Shown here: positions 1-5,111 of the stretch, piece by piece
Numbering within the stretch: position 1 is the first letter of the stretch
Layout of the letters: each line of letters starts with the position of its first letter
NCBI GenBank assembly: GCA_021848765.1
Contig: JAJZTU010000201.1
Span: forward strand, 1-5,801
DNA: 5,801 nt
Source: Bacillota bacterium
GTDB lineage: Bacteria; Bacillota; GCA-003054495; Carboxydocellales; JAJZTU01
Direction: 5' to 3'
The notes under the pieces: model-generated
Databases searched by the model: none
Told to the model about the DNA's origin: nothing
What the model saw: only the letters and a program-made list of their open reading frames with translations
Made by a program: the position numbers and the translations under genes

Positions 1-875
1 TCTCCGGCGGCAATATAGTCCTTGGCAGCTTGTACTGCCCGGCGGTATTCCTCCGGGGTGAAGTGGGTCCGCAGGTATCCCCCCAAGTCGGCGCTTGCTT
101 CAGGTAATTCAGCCGCTTTGCTCCAGCCGGAATGGTGTTCGGGACTAACGCTAAAATTTCCGGCGGCGCTGACTTCCTGTGTCCCGTCTGGCCAAAGAGC
201 TGTAGCATCTCGGATTTTATCATCCAGAATGTTTGCAGCTTCAACCAGCCTTTGTTCAGCCCTTTTACGGCGCAGGTCAGGGTCAGCTTCCGGAAGGCCG
301 GTAGAGGAGATCAGCCAAACGCTATCCTGATGGTCATAGATAAGCACGGTATCATAAAAGCCCTGAATGCAGTCAGGAATACCCAAATCGTCCTCTGCCA
401 GGGAAGGGAGGATTTCCAACTGTTCTCCCAGGTCGTAGGCGAAGTAACCTACACAACCTCCCAGGAAGGGAGGAAGTTCCGGGAGCCGAGGTATCGAGTA
501 GTTGCCCAATAAAACCTTCAGGGCCTGAAAAGGATTGCCTGTAGAGGTTTCCACAGCATCTTTCCTTGTGACCTGTATCCGGTCACCTTTGCTCTGGAAG
601 ATTAGAAAAGGATCAAACCCCACAAAAGAGTACCTTCCAAGACCTAAAGGGTTCATTCCGCTGTCCAGAAAGAAGCTGTAGGGAAGTTCCTTTAACTTCT
701 CATACACCTCCACCGGGGCCGGGCCGGAGGTGAATTTCCGGACCAGAGGCCGGGCCTGAAGGGTGGTATTATCCCCGCCGGCGGAATTAACCTGTATGCC
801 GTGATCCTCCGGTTTACCGGTGTTAATTGCGCCGGCAGGAGTATCATTTTCGGTGATTAAAGCTTGTTCGACCAT
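1..875 (-). CDS. pabB: Aminodeoxychorismate synthase component I (PabB), partial, C-terminal part beyond window
   Basis: Makes 4-amino-4-deoxychorismate from chorismate, using ammonia from a PabA/TrpG glutaminase, for p-aminobenzoate and folate; cytoplasmic. The minus frame is open from ATG 875-873 to position 1 (291 codons). The family N-terminal domain is visible: GRYSFVGFDPF at residues 80-90, FLGGCVGYFAYDL at 137-149, and GFYD then YDHQ near 172-183. The catalytic chorismate-binding domain only begins at HFTPEEYRRAV (271-281); the rest lies left of the window. FFLDSG stands where TrpE proteins carry the tryptophan-binding LLES-type motif, and the DDLGIPD and STGLPE stretches look PabB-like, so I prefer PabB over TrpE. 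The start is supported by GAGGAGG (889-883), 7 nt upstream of the ATG. About 42 residues precede the usual family start (RPLVRKF), and a divergent linker lies near 225-265. The gene diverges from aroF, with an attenuator-like leader upstream. Confidence 0.88.
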   Translation of the reverse strand, partial: MVEQALITENDTPAGAINTGKPEDHGIQVNSAGGDNTTLQARPLVRKFTSGPAPVEVYEKLKELPYSFFLDSGMNPLGLGRYSFVGFDPFLIFQSKGDRIQVTRKDAVETSTGNPFQALKVLLGNYSIPRLPELPPFLGGCVGYFAYDLGEQLEILPSLAEDDLGIPDCIQGFYDTVLIYDHQDSVWLISSTGLPEADPDLRRKRAEQRLVEAANILDDKIRDATALWPDGTQEVSAAGNFSVSPEHHSGWSKAAELPEASADLGGYLRTHFTPEEYRRAVQAAKDYIAAG

Positions 876-913
876 GGTTACCCTCCTCAGATGCTTGTGA
901 AATAACGTACAAT

Positions 914-940
914 AAAAAATACCAGTACAATGTACTGGTA
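914..940 (-). terminator. Intrinsic terminator/attenuator hairpin in the pabB leader
   Basis: Positions 920-940 form a perfect 21-bp palindrome: half TACCAGTACA, one central base, then its complement. Read on the minus strand it gives a 9-bp stem with an AUU loop, followed at once by six U (919-914). It lies 24 nt upstream of the pabB ribosome-binding site and downstream of the pabB promoter, so it would stop pabB transcription before the gene. A T-run follows the hairpin only in the pabB direction. Only four of the nine pairs are G-C, so strength is moderate. The symmetry could equally be a DNA operator. Confidence 0.65.
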
Positions 941-1002
941 CTCACCCCGAATTCTCTCGAGTCGTCTCAACTCAGCTCAATCTTGCTCGTCAGGCTTAGC
1001 TC
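941..1002 (-). promoter_or_regulatory. Candidate TRAP-type RNA site: periodic GAG/NAG triplets in the pabB leader
   Basis: Read on the minus strand, GAG triplets start at 1002, 988, 978, 973, 968, 958 and 943, AAG at 997 and 984, and a GAC at 963 fills the gap in the phase. The core GAGCTGAGTTGAGACGACTC followed by GAG has an exact 5-nt period. TRAP is known to bind about 9-11 GAG/UAG triplets separated by 2-3 nt, wrapping RNA around its 11-mer ring. The site lies between the pabB promoter and its terminator hairpin, as in the Bacillus trp leader. Two intervals are irregular (9 nt at 997-988; 6 plus 4 nt around 984), and no strong antiterminator was found. No mtrB (TRAP) gene is in the window. 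Confidence 0.5.
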
Positions 1003-1044
1003 AGGTTTAGTTTTCAGAGTTCAAGTTTCATTATATCAATTTTT

Positions 1045-1073
1045 AATTTAGCATGGGTAAAATCCCTTGTCAA
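1045..1073 (-). promoter_or_regulatory. Sigma-A promoter for pabB
   Basis: On the minus strand there is a perfect -35 TTGACA (1073-1068), a 17-nt spacer, and -10 TAAATT (1050-1045) preceded by TGC, an extended -10. Transcription would start near 1038, giving a leader that enters the triplet repeats about 36 nt later and the terminator about 100 nt later. A perfect TATAAT also lies at 1035-1030 but has no matching -35. Confidence 0.7.
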
Positions 1074-1110
1074 CATGTATTTCACTAACAATATCTTAAC
1101 AAAAATTTGC

Positions 1111-1140
1111 TTGCAATTCCAAGGGCCCCTGTGTTAGCAT
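1111..1140 (+). promoter_or_regulatory. Probable sigma-A promoter for the aroF operon
   Basis: TTGCAA (1111-1116), an 18-nt spacer, then TAGCAT (1135-1140) preceded by TGT, giving an extended -10 (TGTTAGCAT). Transcription would start near 1147, about 370 nt upstream of aroF, producing a long leader that includes the terminator at 1318-1345. It faces away from the pabB promoter with about 37 nt between the two -35 boxes. The match is moderate. Confidence 0.5.
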
Positions 1141-1257
1141 AAGACTATGTAGGATGGTTGGATAAAGCAGGATTACATGTGGAAAGTTAAAAAGTTTCTT
1201 CTGTAGCAATTAACCTTGCCATGATCGCACCAGGCAGGTCAGATCAAAAGGTATTAC

Positions 1258-1295
1258 GGTAGCACAGTAGAACAGTAGAATGGTAGGAGGGATAG
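1258..1295 (+). repeat. Four tandem 8-bp repeats, (A/G)GTAG-type, in the aroF leader
   Basis: GGTAGCAC, AGTAGAAC, AGTAGAAT and GGTAGGAG follow each other without gaps at 1258-1289, so TAG recurs at 1260, 1268, 1276 and 1284. GAG (1287) and TAG (1293) follow, CAG triplets at 1265 and 1273 precede two of the TAGs, and CAG occurs further upstream at 1231, 1235 and 1240. The NAG richness suggests an RNA-binding protein site, but an 8-nt period is wider than the classical 4-5 nt TRAP step. The last repeat holds the Shine-Dalgarno of the leader ORF and one strand of a possible antiterminator. Confidence 0.5.
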
Positions 1296-1329
1296 GAATG
1301 GTTACGAGTGAGACCAGGGCACTCCTATT
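1282..1329 (+). promoter_or_regulatory. Candidate antiterminator pairing in the aroF leader
   Basis: GGTAGGAG (1282-1289) can pair with CTCCTATT (1322-1329) through six Watson-Crick pairs and two G-U pairs. The 3' strand includes CTCC from the 5' arm of the terminator at 1318-1345, so the two structures exclude each other. The 5' strand is the last 8-bp repeat and contains the leader ORF Shine-Dalgarno. Binding of a ribosome or protein there would free the terminator. This was found by hand, with no energy calculation. Confidence 0.4.
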
Positions 1330-1360
1330 TTGGAGTGCCTTTTTTGATACCGGAGGATAA
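1298..1360 (+). CDS. Putative 20-codon leader peptide containing Phe-Trp and Phe-Phe
   Basis: ATG at 1298 follows AGGAGGG (1285-1291) with a 6-nt gap, as good a ribosome-binding site as those of the full genes. The ORF reads MVTSETRALLFWSAFFDTGG and stops with TAA at 1358-1360. Codons 8-16 cover the whole terminator hairpin and its T-run, and encode Phe11, Trp12, Phe15 and Phe16. In classical attenuation the leader peptide ends before the terminator; here translation would run straight through it, so ribosome position could decide whether the hairpin forms. The phenylalanines at 15-16 come from the T-run itself, so the aromatic content may be accidental. It resembles no known peptide that I recognise. 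Confidence 0.4.
   Translation: MVTSETRALLFWSAFFDTGG
1318..1345 (+). terminator. Intrinsic terminator/attenuator upstream of aroF
   Basis: GGCACTCC (1318-1325), a 6-nt loop TATTTT, and the perfect complement GGAGTGCC (1332-1339) are followed by six T (1340-1345). This is a textbook terminator. It lies about 170 nt downstream of the probable promoter and 175 nt upstream of aroF in the same direction, and no full gene precedes it on this strand. That placement points to attenuation of the aro operon rather than the end of an upstream transcript. Confidence 0.85.
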
Positions 1361-1520
1361 ATAGTTCTTGGCGTTAGAATGAAAGTTACCGCCCTTGGAA
1401 AACTACAATAAAAGCGTTGACTGAAACTTTAAAACGTGGAAGTAAAAATTTTTTGAGGTTCTCCATGCTCACCACCAATCCTACAAATGTGAGTGAACTT
1501 AACTAAAGGAGGACACAGAA
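1361..1520 (+). other. Leader segment between attenuator and aroF start
   Basis: No convincing gene is seen here. TTGACT (1417-1422) resembles a -35 box but has no good -10 at the right distance. GCTCAC (1467-1472) can pair with GTGAGT (1489-1494) in a weak hairpin with a long loop. The segment ends in the strong aroF ribosome-binding site AAAGGAGG (1505-1512). Confidence 0.5.
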
Positions 1521-2537
1521 ATGATAGTGGTAATGAATCACGGTGCCAAGCAAGAGGAAATTCAAAGGGTTATTGACAGACTAACCGGTGCCGGTTTTCA
1601 AATTCACCTTTCAGAAGGGGTAGAACGGACAATCATCGGTGCAATCGGCGATAAGACGCGGCTTTCACAACTGGCTCTGGAGGCCATGCCGGGGGTGGAT
1701 AAGTTGGTGCCTATTCTCCAGCAATTTAAGCTGGCAGGACGGGAATTCAAGGAGCAAGGTACAGTAGTGAAGGTTGGCAATATCTCCATCGGTGGGGAAC
1801 AACTTCATGTAATGGCCGGGCCATGCGCTGTAGAGAGCAGGGGGCAGCTTTTGGAGGTCGCCCATGAGGTCAAAGAGGCAGGGGCTACCCTGCTCAGAGG
1901 AGGGGCCTTTAAGCCCAGGACTTCACCCTACGCCTTTCAGGGCTTGGAGGAAGAGGGACTAAAGATTCTGGCCGAGGCCAGGGAGCAGACCGGCCTACCT
2001 ATTGTGACCGAGGTGGTGGACCCGAGGACTGTAGAACTTGTGGCTAACTATACTGATATCCTGCAAATCGGAGCCCGCAATATGCAGAACTTTTTCCTGC
2101 TGAAAGAAGTTGCGAAAGCTGATAAGCCTGTGCTGCTGAAGCGGGGACCTTCGGCCACTATTGAGGAATGGCTGATGGCTGCGGAATATATTATGGCTGG
2201 AGGCAACTACAATGTCATCCTCTGCGAGCGCGGTATCCGGACCTATGAAACTTACACCCGCAATACCCTCGATTTGAACGCTGTTCCGGCGGTAAAAAAT
2301 CTGTCCCACCTGCCGGTTATCGTTGATCCCAGCCATGGCACCGGGAAATGGAAACTGGTGGCGCCTATGGCTCGCGCTGCAATTGCCGCCGGAGCTGACG
2401 GCCTCATGGTAGAAGTTCACTGCAGTCCGGCTGAGGCGATGTCAGATGGCCCGCAATCCCTTACTCCGGAGAATTTCCGGGTTTTAATGCAGGAAATCCG
2501 TCAAATTGCCCCGGTGATGGGCCGGAAGCTGGGGTAG
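1521..2537 (+). CDS. aroF: 3-deoxy-7-phosphoheptulonate (DAHP) synthase, type I-beta with N-terminal regulatory domain
   Basis: Condenses phosphoenolpyruvate with erythrose 4-phosphate to DAHP, the first step of the shikimate pathway; cytoplasmic. Residues 1-70 form the ferredoxin-like (ACT-like) domain that in the Thermotoga maritima enzyme mediates inhibition by Tyr and Phe. Residues 85-330 are the catalytic TIM barrel, with AGPCAVES at 99-106, LRGGAFKPRTSPYAFQG at 125-141, GARNMQN at 184-190, LLKRG at 205-209 and DPSHGTG at 269-275. The metal ligands expected from the Thermotoga structure fall at Cys102, His272, Glu298 and Asp309. At 338 residues the length matches the family. The start follows AAAGGAGG with an 8-nt gap. 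It is the first full gene after the attenuator leader, with tyrA and aroA downstream. The N-terminal domain suggests allosteric feedback as well as leader control. Confidence 0.97.
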   Translation: MIVVMNHGAKQEEIQRVIDRLTGAGFQIHLSEGVERTIIGAIGDKTRLSQLALEAMPGVDKLVPILQQFKLAGREFKEQGTVVKVGNISIGGEQLHVMAGPCAVESRGQLLEVAHEVKEAGATLLRGGAFKPRTSPYAFQGLEEEGLKILAEAREQTGLPIVTEVVDPRTVELVANYTDILQIGARNMQNFFLLKEVAKADKPVLLKRGPSATIEEWLMAAEYIMAGGNYNVILCERGIRTYETYTRNTLDLNAVPAVKNLSHLPVIVDPSHGTGKWKLVAPMARAAIAAGADGLMVEVHCSPAEAMSDGPQSLTPENFRVLMQEIRQIAPVMGRKLG

Positions 2538-2554
2538 CTTAAATTAGGAGTTTC

Positions 2555-2578
2555 ATGTCAGAGCTAGGCTTCACGTGA
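2555..2578 (+). CDS. Possible 7-codon mini-ORF upstream of tyrA
   Basis: AGGAG (2546-2550) precedes ATG 2555 by 4 nt and opens the ORF MSELGFT, stopping at TGA 2576-2578. The stop overlaps an in-frame upstream GTG of tyrA (2575-2577), an arrangement seen in translational coupling. It could be a coupling device, a remnant of an older tyrA start, or chance. No known peptide is recognised. Confidence 0.25.
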   Translation: MSELGFT

Positions 2579-2587
2579 GTTACTTAG

Positions 2588-2604
2588 AAAGGAAGTATGG
2601 CATG
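2588..2604 (+). promoter_or_regulatory. Ribosome-binding site deciding the tyrA start
   Basis: AAAGGAAG at 2588-2595, 6 nt before ATG 2602. The alternative GTG at 2575 has only the weak TAGG about 8 nt upstream. Confidence 0.55.
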
Positions 2605-3711
2605 GCCCAGCTTTTCAAACGTATTTGTATTATCGGGATTGGGCTTATCGGGGGTTCTCTGGGCATGGCCGTCATTCGCCGGGGCTTGGCCGGCGAGGTG
2701 GTGGGAGTGGACGTAGGTTTGGAGAACTTGGATCTGGCCCGGGAAACAGGGGCTATTCACAGGGGTACTACTGACTTGGCCGTAGGTGTGCACGGTGCGG
2801 ATTTGGTGGTTATGGCCACACCGGTGGGAGCTTACCGGAATATACTTAAATTGATTACTCCCTATTTAACCCCTGGAACTATTGTCAGTGATGTGGGCAG
2901 TACCAAAGAAAGGGTGGTTAGGGATGCAGAGGAGCTCTTGCCTCCGCAGATATCCTTTGTGGGCGGGCATCCCATGGCCGGGTCGGAACAGGCCGGGGTC
3001 AAGGGGGCAGACGCCTATTTATTTGAAAATGCGGTATACCTGTTGACCCCGACCGCGCAGACTAACGAGCTGGCTTTACATAAGGTTTCCACTCTGTGCG
3101 CGGCCCTGGGGGCCAGGGTGATGACCTTTGCCCCGGAGGAACACGACCGTATGGTGGCCGCAGTCAGCCACTTGCCGCATCTAATTGCGGCAACTCTGGT
3201 GAACACAGTCGGGAAGGTCCGGCAAGAGCATCCCAGTACGCTGCTTCTGGCGGCGGGGGGGTTCAGGGATACCACCAGGGTAGCCATGGGCAATCCCACC
3301 ATGTGGCGGGATATCTTTCTTTCCAACCGGGAACATGTCCTGGACCTGATTGGAAAGTTCAAGGAAACCCTGTCCATGCTGGAGGAGGATATTCAGGGGA
3401 CCGCCGGTGATTCCATCTACCGTGAACTGGAAACCGCCAGGGAAGTGCGCAAACAGGTACCTACTAAGCTCAAAGGCTATTGGCCGGAACTGTATGAAAT
3501 TGTAATAACCGTTCCTGATCAACCGGGGATGATCGCTCAGGTTGCCGCTATCCTGGCAGAAGAGGGTATCAATATTTCCGACATTGAAATCCTCCGGGTC
3601 CGGGAAGGGGAAGGCGGCACAATCCGCCTGGGCTTTACCGCTCCCGGAAGTGATGAAGCTGCTGTACGTATTTTGCGCTCCAAAGGAATTGTGGCTAAGC
3701 AACGGTACTAA
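2602..3711 (+). CDS. tyrA: Prephenate dehydrogenase with C-terminal ACT domain
   Basis: Oxidatively decarboxylates prephenate to 4-hydroxyphenylpyruvate with NAD+, the committed step to tyrosine; cytoplasmic. The N-terminal Rossmann fold has GIGLIGGSLG at residues 12-21, and Asp37 at the end of strand 2 (VVGVD) indicates NAD rather than NADP. GGHPMAGSE at 121-129 carries the family's catalytic His123; SHLPHL (189-194) and GGFRDTTR (219-226) belong to the helical substrate/dimer domain. An ACT domain spans about 298-367 (VPDQPGMIAQVAAILAEEGI), a likely site for amino-acid feedback. At 369 residues it is similar to Bacillus TyrA. I chose ATG 2602 because AAAGGAAG (2588-2595) lies 6 nt upstream and the protein then begins just before the Rossmann strand. 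An in-frame GTG at 2575 would add nine residues (MSYLERKYG) but has a poor ribosome-binding site. The gene lies 64 nt after aroF and 74 nt before aroA. Confidence 0.95.
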   Translation: MAQLFKRICIIGIGLIGGSLGMAVIRRGLAGEVVGVDVGLENLDLARETGAIHRGTTDLAVGVHGADLVVMATPVGAYRNILKLITPYLTPGTIVSDVGSTKERVVRDAEELLPPQISFVGGHPMAGSEQAGVKGADAYLFENAVYLLTPTAQTNELALHKVSTLCAALGARVMTFAPEEHDRMVAAVSHLPHLIAATLVNTVGKVRQEHPSTLLLAAGGFRDTTRVAMGNPTMWRDIFLSNREHVLDLIGKFKETLSMLEEDIQGTAGDSIYRELETAREVRKQVPTKLKGYWPELYEIVITVPDQPGMIAQVAAILAEEGINISDIEILRVREGEGGTIRLGFTAPGSDEAAVRILRSKGIVAKQRY

Positions 3712-3751
3712 CTGCTGTACATTTACGCAGAGGCGCTAACTGTTGTACATT
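3709..3751 (+). repeat. Imperfect direct repeat between tyrA and aroA
   Basis: TAACTGCTGTACATT (3709-3723) and TAACTGTTGTACATT (3737-3751) differ at one of 15 positions and lie 28 bp apart. The first copy begins at the tyrA stop codon TAA. Each contains the self-complementary TGTACA (3716-3721 and 3744-3749), so the two could also pair as a weak hairpin. It may be a partial 28-bp tandem duplication or a paired protein site; its role is unknown. Confidence 0.55.
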
Positions 3752-3773
3752 GAAAATGATACTGTGAAACATG

Positions 3774-3788
3774 AGGAGAATCACTATG
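3774..3788 (+). promoter_or_regulatory. Ribosome-binding site deciding the aroA start
   Basis: AGGAG at 3774-3778 lies 7 nt before ATG 3786. An in-frame ATG at 3771 overlaps this Shine-Dalgarno and has no site of its own, so 3786 is preferred. Confidence 0.7.
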
Positions 3789-5069
3789 CTGCATGTGACC
3801 AAAGCATCAGGTCTTCAAGGGACCATCTCCATCCCGGGAGACAAGTCCATCTCCCACCGGGCAATAATGCTGGGTTCCCTGGCCAGGGGAAGGACAGAAA
3901 TCCATAATTTCCTTACCGGGGAGGATTGCCTTAGTACCGCCAGGTGCTTTCGGGCTATGGGAATTGAAATGGAAGGACTGGGTTCCACCACGGTGACAGT
4001 CCATGGTAAAGGCCTGGAGGGTCTGACTGAACCTGAAGAGGTTCTGGACGTTGGCAACTCCGGGACCACTATGCGGCTGATGCTGGGGATACTGGCCGGA
4101 CAGCGCTTTTTTGCAGCGGCCACAGGGGACCGGACCATACGCCGCAGGCCCATGGGCCGGGTAACCAGGCCCCTGGCGGAAATGGGGGCCAAGATCTGGG
4201 GACGGGAGGGTGGAACCCTGGCCCCACTGGCTATCCAAGGGGAGAACCTGCGCCCAATTCACTATCAATCTACAGTTGCCAGCGCCCAGGTGAAATCCTC
4301 TATCCTCCTGGCAGGTCTCTATTGTGATGGAGCGACCTCAGTGGAGGAACCTGTAAAATCCAGAGACCATACCGAAAGGATGCTCAGGTACTTTGGCGGC
4401 AGCTTGCAAGAAGACGGCAACCGGGTAACAGTGACCGGCCGGCCGGACCTTCAGGGCAGGAAGGTGACGGTACCGGGGGACATTTCTTCGGCAGCCTTTT
4501 TTTTAGTAGCAGCCAGCATTGTCCCTAACAGTGAACTACTGGTGCAAAATGTTGGGATTAACCCTACCCGGGACGGCATTCTGGAGGTCCTGGAGGACAT
4601 GGGCGCCGGTTTTGAACTGCTGAATCAGCGGGAAGAATCCGGGGAGCCGGTTGCTGATATACTGGTGAGGAGCAGTTCCCTAAAGGGAGTTACTATCGGA
4701 GGGGACATCATCCCCAGGCTTATTGATGAGATTCCTGTGCTGGCTGTGGCTGCTGCTATGGCGGAAGGGGAAACTGTCATCAAAGATGCCCAGGAACTTA
4801 AAGTGAAAGAAACTAACCGCATTGTGGCAGTGGTAAATGAGCTGTCCAAGTTTGGTGTGCAGGTGGAGGAAAGGCCTGACGGACTGCGTATCCTCGGGGG
4901 AACTCCGCTAAAAGGGGCTAGATGTCAGAGCTATCATGACCACCGGATGGCGATGTCCATGGCGGTAGCCGGTCTGGTTGCCGAGGGTGAAACGGTCATT
5001 GAAAACCCTGAGTGTATCAACATTTCCTTTCCCGGCTTTACGGAACTCTTAAAGGGTCTGACCCGTTAG
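3786..5069 (+). CDS. aroA: 3-phosphoshikimate 1-carboxyvinyltransferase (EPSP synthase), class II
   Basis: Transfers enolpyruvyl from PEP to shikimate 3-phosphate, giving EPSP, the precursor of chorismate; cytoplasmic. From ATG 3786 it is 427 residues, the usual length. Motifs in order are PGDKSISHR (17-25, with PEP-contact Lys20), GNSGTTMR (90-97), RRRPMGR (119-125), SAQVKSS (166-172), RDHTE (193-197), NPTRDG (259-264), RLIDEIP (311-317, catalytic Asp314), KETNR (341-345, Glu342) and DHRMAM (385-390). The set RDHTE, GDKS, SAQ-x-K and N-x-TR is the published signature of class II enzymes, often glyphosate-tolerant. The PEP-site loop keeps Gly93 (E. coli Gly96) but has Leu98 where E. coli has Pro101. 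This protein and Bacillus subtilis AroA share the NSGTT-type loop. It follows tyrA by 74 nt with no terminator, so it is likely cotranscribed. An upstream ATG at 3771 would add five residues. Confidence 0.97.
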   Translation: MLHVTKASGLQGTISIPGDKSISHRAIMLGSLARGRTEIHNFLTGEDCLSTARCFRAMGIEMEGLGSTTVTVHGKGLEGLTEPEEVLDVGNSGTTMRLMLGILAGQRFFAAATGDRTIRRRPMGRVTRPLAEMGAKIWGREGGTLAPLAIQGENLRPIHYQSTVASAQVKSSILLAGLYCDGATSVEEPVKSRDHTERMLRYFGGSLQEDGNRVTVTGRPDLQGRKVTVPGDISSAAFFLVAASIVPNSELLVQNVGINPTRDGILEVLEDMGAGFELLNQREESGEPVADILVRSSSLKGVTIGGDIIPRLIDEIPVLAVAAAMAEGETVIKDAQELKVKETNRIVAVVNELSKFGVQVEERPDGLRILGGTPLKGARCQSYHDHRMAMSMAVAGLVAEGETVIENPECINISFPGFTELLKGLTR

Positions 5070-5094
5070 CTTTATTCCAGGACGATTGAAAAAA

Positions 5095-5100
5095 TATAAT
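5095..5100 (+). promoter_or_regulatory. Perfect -10 hexamer (TATAAT) just upstream of the DUF362 gene
   Basis: TATAAT lies 11 nt before GTG 5112. A start 6-7 nt downstream would leave only about 5 nt of leader. The -35 position (about 5072-5077, TTATTC) matches poorly, so this may be an AT-rich chance match. Confidence 0.25.
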
Positions 5101-5111
5101 GGGGTGCTTTT

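Noticed and set aside
22..512. Plus-strand ORFs of 102 and 126 codons
   Set aside because: They lie antisense to pabB, have no ribosome-binding site, and no recognisable domains.
1..875. Reading the minus-strand gene as trpE
   Set aside because: The N-terminal motifs (FFLDSG, DDLGIPD, GFYD, STGLPE) fit PabB better than TrpE; the TRAP-like leader alone is not enough to call trpE, though the missing C-terminal half keeps some doubt.
949..961. Adjacent EcoRI (GAATTC) and XhoI (CTCGAG) sites that could suggest a cloning linker
   Set aside because: They fit inside the periodic GAG series of the pabB leader and the flanks carry a matching promoter and RBS, so they look native.
1147..1345. T-box riboswitch upstream of aroF
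   Set aside because: The leader and terminator fit in size, but no AGGGTGGNACCGCG-type T-box sequence is present; GGTAGCACAG near 1258 is only a loose resemblance.
1417..1448. Second aroF promoter (TTGACT then TAAAAA)
   Set aside because: The spacer would be 20 nt and the -10 is poor.
1995..2420. Minus-strand 141-codon ORF within aroF
   Set aside because: Shadow of the aroF coding frame; the sense strand has all catalytic motifs.
3255..3261. Run of seven G in tyrA as a phase-variation tract
   Set aside because: It encodes the conserved AAGGF stretch, the frame is intact, and a seven-base run in a biosynthetic gene is weak evidence for slippage control.
3181..3702. Minus-strand 173-codon ORF within tyrA
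   Set aside because: Antisense shadow of the tyrA helical and ACT domains, without family motifs.
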